Shown in pieces: positions 57,336-64,000 of a stretch of DNA of 64,000 bases; the stretch's first letter is position 1; the number at the start of each line of letters is the position of its first letter. Source of the stretch: Bifidobacterium ramosum (GTDB lineage: Bacteria; Actinomycetota; Actinomycetes; Actinomycetales; Bifidobacteriaceae). The stretch is from positions 1-64,000 of the forward strand of contig NZ_WBSM01000013.1 in NCBI RefSeq assembly GCF_009299505.1, read 5' to 3'. Under the pieces are notes generated by a model. It was not told the DNA's origin, ran no database searches, and saw nothing but the letters and a program-made list of their open reading frames with translations. The position numbers and the translations under genes were made by a program.

Positions 57336-59417
57336 ATGGCTGAAGAGAACAACAACGACTGGAACGCCGCGAACGGCACCCAGTCCGCGCAGTCGCAGGG
57401 CGACGCGCAGCAGGCCTCGCCTGCGCAGACGGCCGCAGGGCAGAACAGCAGCGACCCGGCCGCAACAACCGTTATCCCCACCAACGAAGGCGAACAGCCG
57501 ACCGTGACGATGCCGACGATGCCGGCCGCCCCGACCACCGGCGACGCCGTGCATACCGACGTGCCGAACTATGCGGCCGCGGCCGGCGAAAGCACGGTCG
57601 TGTCGTCCGCACCGACCGCATCGCCGTACGTGTCGTCCGAATCGCCCACGTCGTCGTCGACTTCCGCGGGTTCCGCGGGTTCCGCGGCGTCTGGATCGGA
57701 TCAGCCGACGCAGCAGTACCGTCCGGCGCCCGAATACGGCGCGTACGGTCCGACGCCGACCCAGACCCAGCCCGCCGGTCAGCCCGCGGCCAACGGCCAG
57801 TCCGCACAGCAGAACCAGCCGTTCGGCGGACTGTTCGGCAACCCGTTCGGCGGCGCGAACCAGAACGCGAACGGCCAGAACGGTGCGCAGAACGCGAACG
57901 GCCAGAACACGAACCGCAACCCGTTCGGCAACCCGTTCCTCGCCGGTCAGTCCGGTCAGGGCCAGCCGCAGCAGAACCAGCAGACCCCCAACGCCGCGCC
58001 GCAAGGCGGCCAGCAGCCGCCGTTCCCGCCGTACGGCAACCCGTTCGGCCCGGCCAACAACGGTCAGCCCGGACAGCCGGGTCAGCCGTCCGCCAAGAAC
58101 GGCAACAAGACCGCCAACGGCATCGTGATCGGCGTCGTCGCGGCGCTCGTGTCCGCCGCGCTGTGCCTCGGCGTCGGCTACTACGGCCTGACCAGCGGCT
58201 GGGTCACCGTCCCGAACTCCAGCTCGCTGACCAGCGTCAACTCGAACAAGTCCGGCTCCGGCTCGGCCACCACCAAGAGCGGCGAAGCCGTCGACTGGGC
58301 GTCCGTCGCATCCAGCGTGTCCGACTCCGTCGTGTCCATCACCACCACGCTGAGCAACGGCGAAGCGAAGGGCTCCGGCGCGATCATCGACACCGAAGGC
58401 CACATCGTGACCAACAACCACGTGATCTCCGGCGCCCAGTCCATCGCCGTCACCCTCGCGAACGGCAACATGTACAGCGCGCAGGTCGTCGGCACCGACA
58501 CCACCACCGACCTCGCCGTACTCAAGCTCGACAACGCGCCGAGCGACCTCAAGGCCGTCGAATTCGCCGACTCCGACAGCCTCGCGGTCGGCGAGGCCGT
58601 GATGGCCATCGGCAACCCGCTCGGCTACGACGACACCGCCACCACCGGCATCGTCTCCGCGCTCAACCGCCCGGTGACCGTGACCGACGACAACAACAAC
58701 CAGATCGTCACCAACGCCGTACAGATCGACGCGGCCATCAACCCCGGCAACTCGGGCGGCCCGACGTTCAACGGCGCCGGCCAGGTGATCGGCATCAACT
58801 CGTCCATCGCGTCCACCGCCAGCTCGTCCGAGTCGGCCGGCTCGATCGGCATCGGCTTCGCCATCCCGGCGAACCTCGTCAAGCGCGTCGCTAGCGAAAT
58901 CATCAAGAACGGCTCCGTCAAGCACGTCGCGCTTGGCGTGGTCGTCTCCACCGACACCGTGACCGCCGACGGCGTGACCCGCTCCGGCGCGAAGATCACC
59001 ACCCCGTCCACCGGCGGCTCCGCAGTCGTCTCCGGCGGCCCGGCGGACAAGGCCGGGCTCAAGGCCGGCGACACGATCGTCGCGTTCAACGGCAACGCGG
59101 TCAACAGCCACTACGCGCTGCTCGGCTTCGTGCGCGCCGCGGCCCTCGGCGACAAGGCCACGCTCACCATCGTGCGCGACGGCAAGACCATGGACGTCGA
59201 GGTGACACTCGACCAGGAGGAGTCGTCGGTGAACGGCTCGTCCAGCTCCGGCTCGAACGGCTCGTCGAACGGCAACTCCGACGGCAACGGGTCGAACAAC
59301 GGCAACGGGTCCGGTAACGGTTCGAACGGCTATGGCAACGGATCCAACGGTAACGGCAACAGCGACGGCGGCACCGGGGATGACGGCGGGTTCTCCGATC
59401 CGTTCGGCCTGTGGTAA
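57336..59417 (+). CDS. HtrA/DegP-like membrane-anchored serine protease
   Basis: Envelope quality-control protease, 693 aa. Residues 1-250 are cytoplasmic, Gln/Asn/Pro-rich and disordered; one helix near 265 (IVIGVVAALVSAALCLGVGY); the trypsin-like domain has His362 (NNHVIS), Asp392 (TDLAVLKL) and Ser473 (NPGNSGGP); one PDZ domain follows (VSGGPADKAGLKAGDTIVAF); the tail is Ser/Asn/Gly-rich. The start follows AAGGAG. Typical architecture for actinobacterial HtrA. Downstream lies the PAL6 repeat array, whose first hairpin ends in a T-rich stretch. Confidence 0.93.
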   Translation: MAEENNNDWNAANGTQSAQSQGDAQQASPAQTAAGQNSSDPAATTVIPTNEGEQPTVTMPTMPAAPTTGDAVHTDVPNYAAAAGESTVVSSAPTASPYVSSESPTSSSTSAGSAGSAASGSDQPTQQYRPAPEYGAYGPTPTQTQPAGQPAANGQSAQQNQPFGGLFGNPFGGANQNANGQNGAQNANGQNTNRNPFGNPFLAGQSGQGQPQQNQQTPNAAPQGGQQPPFPPYGNPFGPANNGQPGQPGQPSAKNGNKTANGIVIGVVAALVSAALCLGVGYYGLTSGWVTVPNSSSLTSVNSNKSGSGSATTKSGEAVDWASVASSVSDSVVSITTTLSNGEAKGSGAIIDTEGHIVTNNHVISGAQSIAVTLANGNMYSAQVVGTDTTTDLAVLKLDNAPSDLKAVEFADSDSLAVGEAVMAIGNPLGYDDTATTGIVSALNRPVTVTDDNNNQIVTNAVQIDAAINPGNSGGPTFNGAGQVIGINSSIASTASSSESAGSIGIGFAIPANLVKRVASEIIKNGSVKHVALGVVVSTDTVTADGVTRSGAKITTPSTGGSAVVSGGPADKAGLKAGDTIVAFNGNAVNSHYALLGFVRAAALGDKATLTIVRDGKTMDVEVTLDQEESSVNGSSSSGSNGSSNGNSDGNGSNNGNGSGNGSNGYGNGSNGNGNSDGGTGDDGGFSDPFGLW

Positions 59418-59449
59418 ACCGCGGGGCGCCAGTCGTGAACGTCCCTGAA

Positions 59450-59524
59450 CGGGCGTAAGTCAAACGACCGTAAAGCAAGCGGGCGTAGATCAGACGACTG
59501 CAACTCAAACGACCGTAAGTCAAC
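59450..59524. repeat. 15-bp tandem repeat array (PAL6 units)
   Basis: Five consecutive 15-bp units at 59450, 59465, 59480, 59495 and 59510 with consensus CGRSCGTAASTCAAA. The last unit is also the left arm of the first hairpin. Confidence 0.85.
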
Positions 59525-59564
59525 AGTATCGTGATGATCATGTTGACTTACGGTCGTTTTTGTA
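59507..59564 (+). terminator. PAL6 hairpin 1, possible htrA terminator
   Basis: ACGACCGTAAGTCAAC and GTTGACTTACGGTCGT, 16-bp perfect stem, followed by TTTTTG. About 90 bases after the protease stop. Confidence 0.6.
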
Positions 59565-59570
59565 TGCGCA

Positions 59571-59621
59571 GACGACCGTAACTCAATACGATCACGACGA
59601 TGATGTTGAGTTACGGTCGTT
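59571..59621. repeat. PAL6 hairpin 2
   Basis: CGACCGTAACTCAA and TTGAGTTACGGTCG. The AAGTCAA/TTGACTT pair of hairpin 1 is replaced on both sides by AACTCAA/TTGAGTT. Confidence 0.88.
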
Positions 59622-59633
59622 GTTGGGGCCGTG

Positions 59634-59682
59634 GACGACCGTAACTCAATGGGAGGGATGCATTGTTGTTGAGTTACGGTCT
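59634..59682. repeat. PAL6 hairpin 3
   Basis: GACCGTAACTCAA and TTGAGTTACGGTC with a 20-base loop. Beyond it, 59683-59981 is non-coding with no repeat I recognise. Confidence 0.85.
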
Positions 59683-59981
59683 TCTGCGGATGACCGGGCG
59701 TCGGTTGGGCGTTGGCCGGATGCCGGTTGGACGCAGGTTGGTTCCTCGATGATTCACGAAGTCGCGGGGCCCCGGCATCATGGGAAACGTCATAACTGAA
59801 GATGTCATTTTTACGCCGTGTATCGGATGATCGCGTGGGGCGTCGCACGAGGTGCGTGTGACGTTCGGCAACGTCGCCGGTGGGTTAACAAGGCGTGACC
59901 GAACTGCCGATCGAGGCCGGTCACGCGTCTGCATACCCGCGTCGCCGCCGCGATCGACTCCGTATGCGAGCGTAAGGAGTA

Positions 59982-62453
59982 ATGATGAACACGTTCATCG
60001 TCAGATTCTTCCAAGCTGTACTTCGTATCTGCCGGTTGGTGCCGATGCTGCCGATCGTGATCGTGGCGGCGATCCCGTTGACGTTACTGGGCGAGTGGCG
60101 ACCGGTCGGGCTGTCGTCTGTCCGACTGCCTGTGCTGGGTGGTCCCGGCGTGGGGCAGTGGCTGATCATCGCGCTGGTCTTGATCGTCGTATTCGATACT
60201 GTGCGCGGGATGATCGACGACATTCGGCATGGGCAGGTCGGCGTGGATCTGCTCGCGGTCGTGGCGATCCTGTCGACCGTGGCGGTGCGTGAGTATTGGG
60301 CGAGTTGGGCGGTCATGCTGATGATCGCGTCCGGCGAGGCGATCGAGGAATACGCGCAGGCGAAGGCCGAACACAGCCTGACCGCATTGATGCAGGCTGC
60401 GCCGCAGACCGCGCACGTGGTCGCGTTGCCGGGCGTGGGCCGCGGCGGTGGGATGTCGCGAACGGCGGCTGATGATGAGTCCGGAACGCGGACGGTCGTA
60501 TCCGATGCCGGATTTCGGCGAGTGAATGGGACGTCGGGAGAGTCTGACGTTATTGCGGCGACCGGTGTGCGGAAACATGCTGCTGAAACGGCCGGTGTGA
60601 TTCGACGTCACGATATGCACGCTGACGACCCCGGTGCGGTCTGCGCCATCACCGGTCGGGATCCGGAAGAGTGCGGTTCCATCGTGCGCCGCAGCGATGA
60701 GCGCATCCATCGGTCAGCAGCGGCCGGTGGTGATGGTTCCACGGACGCGCGTCATCTGCGCACCGTACCGGTCGATCAGGTGCGCGTTGGTGATGTGCTC
60801 GTCGTGCTGCCCGGCGAAACCGTGCCGGTCGACGGCGAGCTCATGTCCGTCTTCGCCACGCTCGACCTGAGCAACATCAACGGCGAACCGGTGCCGCGCG
60901 AAGTCTTCGCGGGCGCTCGTGTCATGTCGGGCGCGGTCAACGGATCGACCACGCTCACCATGCGCGTCACCGCGTTGGCCGTCGACTCGCAGTACCAGCG
61001 CATCATGACGCTCGTGTCCTCCGCACAGGAGTCTCGTCCGGCCGTTGTGAGGACGGCCGACCGGCTGGCCGTCCCGTTCACGGTGCTGTCGCTGGTGATC
61101 GCGGGCGTTGCGTGGGCGGTGTCCGGTGTGCCGACCCGGTTCGCGCAGGTGCTCGTGCTGGCCACGCCGTGCCCGCTGCTCATCGCCGCGCCGGTCGCGT
61201 ACATCGCCGGAACCGGGCGGCTTGCGGAGGCCGGGGTGCTCATCAAGACGCAGGACGTACTCGAGCGACTCGGGCAGGTCACGCAGGTGTTCTTCGATAA
61301 AACCGGTACGCTGACCGTCAAGCAGCCGCAGGTCGTGCGCGTGGACATGCTGCCGGGGGTGGAGACCCGGCTGGACGAGGATCACGTGCTGATGATGGCT
61401 GGCGTGGTCGAGGGATATTCGGTGCATATCCTCTCGCGGGGCATCGCGGCGGCCGGCGAGGCGGCGATGAAGCGGTTGCGGGCGCGGTTTGCGGGCGGGC
61501 AGCGGGACTGTCCGGACCCCGGAGCGGACGCATTCGGGCATGGGCAGGATTTGCCGGTCGTGAAGAAGGTTCGGGAGGACGCCGGTCGGGGCGTATCCGG
61601 ATCGGTGAACGGACACGCGGTGCGTGTGGGACGACTGTCCTTCGCGAACGCCCGTGATGACGGGTTCCAGCCGGTTGCCGGTGATGCCGCGAACCCGTCG
61701 GACGTGACGATTCGTACTCGGTTTGGCATGCTAGCCCCGGATGAGATGGCGTCCTATGTGTCGGTCGACGGGCAGTTGGTCGCGCGTATCGTGCTGCGCG
61801 ACGTACCACGTGCGAACGCCCGCGAGGCATTGGCGCGACTGCATTCGCTGGGTGTGGGGCGGCTCACCATGCTGACCGGCGACAAGCGGGCGTCCGCCGA
61901 GATCATCGCCCGCGAAGTCGGCATCGATGAGGTGCACGCCGAACTGTTCCCGGAGGACAAGGTTGCGGCGGTGCGGGATGCGGGCGAGGTCGGAGACCAT
62001 GCCCAAAGTGTGCGGCATGATGCGGACGACGTGATCCCGTCTCGTGGCGGTCGCAGAAAGTCTGAGTGTGATGGTTCCGTTTGGCCTCAGCATAACAGGG
62101 CCGGGCATCCCGTCACGATGATGGTGGGCGACGGCGTGAACGACGCGCCCGTCCTCGCCGTCGCGGACATCGGCGTGGCCATGACCGACGGCACCTCCAC
62201 CGCCGCCTCGGAATCCGCGCAGGTCGTCATCATGAACGACGACATCGCCGCCGTGCCGCAGGCCATCGCCATTGCCCGCCGCACTAGGCGCGTCATGCTG
62301 CAGGCCGTGCTCCTCGGTCTCGGCCTCGCCCTCATCGGCATGCTCGCCGCCGCCTTCAACCTCATCCCGGTCGTCGTCGGCGCCTTCCTGCAGGAAGCCA
62401 TCGACGTCGTCTCCATCCTTTGGGCTCTCACTGCCCTCCTGGATCGGGAGTGA
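59982..62453 (+). CDS. heavy-metal P-type ATPase with large insertions
   Basis: Metal-exporting P1B-type ATPase, inner membrane, 823 aa. Membrane metal-site motif TPC (residues 395-397; ATPCPLLIAAPVAYIAG), phosphorylated Asp439 in DKTGTLT, and hinge GDGVNDAPVLAVADIGVAM. No N-terminal metal-binding domain. Relative to the family, about 105 residues are inserted between ALMQAAPQTAHVVALPG and VPVDQVRVGDVLV, and a shorter one before MMVGDGVND; both are polar and unlike any domain I know. The start is at 59982 or 59985 after AAGGAG. Metal specificity cannot be read from TPC alone. Confidence 0.85.
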   Translation: MMNTFIVRFFQAVLRICRLVPMLPIVIVAAIPLTLLGEWRPVGLSSVRLPVLGGPGVGQWLIIALVLIVVFDTVRGMIDDIRHGQVGVDLLAVVAILSTVAVREYWASWAVMLMIASGEAIEEYAQAKAEHSLTALMQAAPQTAHVVALPGVGRGGGMSRTAADDESGTRTVVSDAGFRRVNGTSGESDVIAATGVRKHAAETAGVIRRHDMHADDPGAVCAITGRDPEECGSIVRRSDERIHRSAAAGGDGSTDARHLRTVPVDQVRVGDVLVVLPGETVPVDGELMSVFATLDLSNINGEPVPREVFAGARVMSGAVNGSTTLTMRVTALAVDSQYQRIMTLVSSAQESRPAVVRTADRLAVPFTVLSLVIAGVAWAVSGVPTRFAQVLVLATPCPLLIAAPVAYIAGTGRLAEAGVLIKTQDVLERLGQVTQVFFDKTGTLTVKQPQVVRVDMLPGVETRLDEDHVLMMAGVVEGYSVHILSRGIAAAGEAAMKRLRARFAGGQRDCPDPGADAFGHGQDLPVVKKVREDAGRGVSGSVNGHAVRVGRLSFANARDDGFQPVAGDAANPSDVTIRTRFGMLAPDEMASYVSVDGQLVARIVLRDVPRANAREALARLHSLGVGRLTMLTGDKRASAEIIAREVGIDEVHAELFPEDKVAAVRDAGEVGDHAQSVRHDADDVIPSRGGRRKSECDGSVWPQHNRAGHPVTMMVGDGVNDAPVLAVADIGVAMTDGTSTAASESAQVVIMNDDIAAVPQAIAIARRTRRVMLQAVLLGLGLALIGMLAAAFNLIPVVVGAFLQEAIDVVSILWALTALLDRE

Positions 62454-62470
62454 TCGACGTGAATGAGAGG

Positions 62471-62676
62471 CTTTCCGCAAACTGAGAGGCAGATTGCATG
62501 ATGCGCAAGGATCTTTCTCCAAACTGAGAGGCAGCTCTTCGTGGGGACGGTGCCATATTCCCGTTGTGATGACCCATTTCGAGGGTAGATCAGCCGTGCG
62601 TGGAGGGGAAAGCTGCCTCTCGGTTTGGAGAAAGACCACTGTGAGGCCGCGAATCTGCCTCTCAGTTTGCAGAAAG
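62471..62676. repeat. nested double inverted repeat (PAL7)
   Basis: Outer arms 62471-62495 and 62652-62676 (core GCAAACTGAGAGGCAGATT and complement). Inner arms 62513-62535 and 62611-62634 (core CCAAACTGAGAGGCAGCT; complement with one wobble). Each arm also begins with CTTTC or ends with GAAAG. The whole sits between the P-type ATPase and reductase genes. Confidence 0.9.
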
Positions 62677-62780
62677 GAACATACCACGCGTCTCAAGCGG
62701 CAAGTCGGCTGATTCCCGCTGGCAGTTGTGCCGATATGCAGCCGTCCAAATCACCCCTTCCGCGATTCGGCGGCTTGCGA

Positions 62781-62786
62781 TAGGCT
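62781..62786 (+). promoter_or_regulatory. -10 box of a probable leaderless promoter
   Basis: TAGGCT lies seven bases before the GTG start at 62794, and no ribosome-binding site is present, the same arrangement as at tadA. Confidence 0.4.
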
Positions 62787-62793
62787 GTAACGC

Positions 62794-64000
62794 GTGACTG
62801 AAACTGTGAATACTGACAATAATGAACTGCGCATCGCAGTGATCGGCGCCGGTCCGGCCGGCGTCTACTCCTCCGACATCTTCCTGCGTCAGCTCAAGAA
62901 GCTCGGCGAGGAGCTCGGTCTCGGCACCGAGGCTCGCATCGACCTGTTCGAGAAGCTGCCTGTGCCGTTCGGCTTGGTCCGTTATGGCGTGGCGCCCGAT
63001 CATCCGTCCATCAAGTTCATCGCGTCCGCGCTCGAAAAAACGCTCGACAACCCGAACATCCACCTGTATTGCGACGTGGAGTTCGGCAAGGACGTGACGC
63101 TCGACGAGCTGCTTGCCCGTTACGACGCCGTGCTGTTCGCCACCGGCGCGGTCAAGGACAAGCCGCTCGGCCTGCCTGGCGCGGACCTCGACGGCGTGTA
63201 CGGCGCGGCCAAGTTCGTCGAGTGGTACGACGGCTATCCGACCGGCGCTCGCGAATGGCCGCTGACGGCCGAGAACGTGGCCGTGATCGGCGGCGGTAAC
63301 GTCGCGATGGACGTGGCCCGCGAGCTCATGCGCAACGCGGACGACCTCAAGGCCAAGACCGACATCCCGGACAACGTCTACGAGGGCATTCAGAGCAACA
63401 AGGCGAAGGTGCTCCATCTGTTCATCCGTCGCGGCGTCGCGCAGGCGAAGTTCAGCGTGCAGGAGCTGCGTGAGATGGAGAAGCTGCCCGGCGTGCAGCT
63501 CATCATCAACGAGGACGATTTCGAACTGGACGATGACACCATCGAGGTCGCCGGTCAGGACAAGCTCACCCGTCAGATGGTCGAGGAGCTGTTCACGATC
63601 CGCGAGATGGCCGAGGACATGGAGGACGACGGCGACGTTGACTTCGAAGGCAACCCGGCCGACCGCAAGTACTACGTCCACTTCAACTCCGCCCCGACCG
63701 AGATCCTCGGCGAGGACGGCAAGGTGACCGCGATCCGCGTCGAGCGCACCGAAACCGGCGCCGACGGCAAGATGCACCGCACCGGTGAGTTCACCGACTA
63801 CCCGGTCGAGGCAGTGTACCACGCGATCGGCTACCAGCCGGCCGAAGCGCCCGGCATCGTGTACGACCACAAGGGCGCGCATCTGGCCAATGCGAACGGC
63901 GACGGCCGCATCACCACCGCCGCGGACGGCGGCGAAGTGCGCGAACGCCTGTACGCGACCGGTTGGGCCAAGCGCGGCCCGGTCGGCCTGATCGGTTCGA
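62794..64000 (+). CDS. ferredoxin/adrenodoxin-type NADP reductase (partial, runs off the window)
   Basis: FprA-like flavoprotein that passes electrons between NADPH and ferredoxin. The first 402 codons are present; the rest lies beyond the window. GTG start (62794). The FAD-binding IGAGPAGVYSSD follows the N terminus, then PVPFGLVRYGVAPDHPSIK, the NADP-binding VAVIGGGNVAMDVARE, FIRRGVAQAKFSVQELREM, and late VYHAIGYQP. The N terminus carries about 13 variable residues before ELRIAVIGAGP. Single gene after the PAL7 element. Confidence 0.92.
   Translation, partial: MTETVNTDNNELRIAVIGAGPAGVYSSDIFLRQLKKLGEELGLGTEARIDLFEKLPVPFGLVRYGVAPDHPSIKFIASALEKTLDNPNIHLYCDVEFGKDVTLDELLARYDAVLFATGAVKDKPLGLPGADLDGVYGAAKFVEWYDGYPTGAREWPLTAENVAVIGGGNVAMDVARELMRNADDLKAKTDIPDNVYEGIQSNKAKVLHLFIRRGVAQAKFSVQELREMEKLPGVQLIINEDDFELDDDTIEVAGQDKLTRQMVEELFTIREMAEDMEDDGDVDFEGNPADRKYYVHFNSAPTEILGEDGKVTAIRVERTETGADGKMHRTGEFTDYPVEAVYHAIGYQPAEAPGIVYDHKGAHLANANGDGRITTAADGGEVRERLYATGWAKRGPVGLIGS

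Overview
The window looks like chromosomal DNA of a Bifidobacterium or a close actinobacterial relative. It is GC-rich, actinobacterial tgt, tadA and FprA-type reductase genes are present, and very many cytoplasmic glycosidases are each paired with a LacI- or ROK-type regulator and carbohydrate ABC importers. A HAIR-type heat-shock operator lies upstream of hsp20. The genus is inferred from gene style; no rRNA or marker search was possible.

Layout. 0-8.2 kb: tadA, a GH36 alpha-galactosidase, a ROK repressor, a GH13 alpha-glucosidase and hsp20. 8.8-16.4 kb: two SGNH-type esterases (SASA and CE2) divergent from a GH1 beta-glucosidase, then a GH42 beta-galactosidase. 16.8-17.9 kb: an orphan AAA ATPase embedded in a duplicated repeat array. 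18.4-40.9 kb: a large hemicellulose locus holding an ABC exporter-type half transporter, a solute-binding lipoprotein with two permeases, GH2 beta-mannosidase, a LacI regulator, a second orphan ATPase (DUF4143 type), a YesL-like membrane protein with a membrane-anchored partner, a YicI-like GH31 alpha-xylosidase, a second GH36 alpha-galactosidase, GH26 mannanase, a beta-lactamase-fold hydrolase and an AGE-family mannose isomerase-like enzyme. 41.3-51.7 kb: an amino-acid permease with a shortened N terminus, a second LacI regulator and a second ABC importer with GH1 and GH43. 51.9-64 kb: an atypical SDR, tRNA-Leu(CAG), a small zinc-ribbon membrane protein, a gamma-glutamyltransferase-like hydrolase, tgt, an HtrA protease, a heavy-metal P-type ATPase and the start of a ferredoxin-NADP reductase.

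How the genes work together. None of the glycosidases has an evident signal peptide, so the strategy is import of oligosaccharides and intracellular trimming. GH26, GH2, GH36, the esterases and the mannose isomerase-like protein fit acetylated galacto(gluco)mannan fragments; the alpha-xylosidase, beta-galactosidase and beta-glucosidase would also fit xyloglucan fragments. A common operator, TTAACCGGTTNA, precedes several of these units, and at 20.65 kb it overlaps the -35 box of a near-consensus promoter. The second importer cluster has its own operator series built on TCGAACCGGTTCGA.

The most unusual feature is the non-coding DNA. Intergenic spaces carry at least seven unrelated families of palindromic elements. 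The largest (called PAL1 here) has 26 full copies built on ACGGACATACAGCCGA, and several copies carry paired changes that keep the stem. A second family has four copies, all exactly 112 nt, filling four successive gaps between the GH31, GH36, GH26, hydrolase and epimerase genes. Other families are a 15-bp tandem array that turns into hairpins, a nested double inverted repeat, a perfect 60-bp palindrome, and GTGGCGG- and CACTCAGTGCGCGC-type hairpins. No CRISPR array, IS transposase, REP-associated transposase or rRNA operon was seen.
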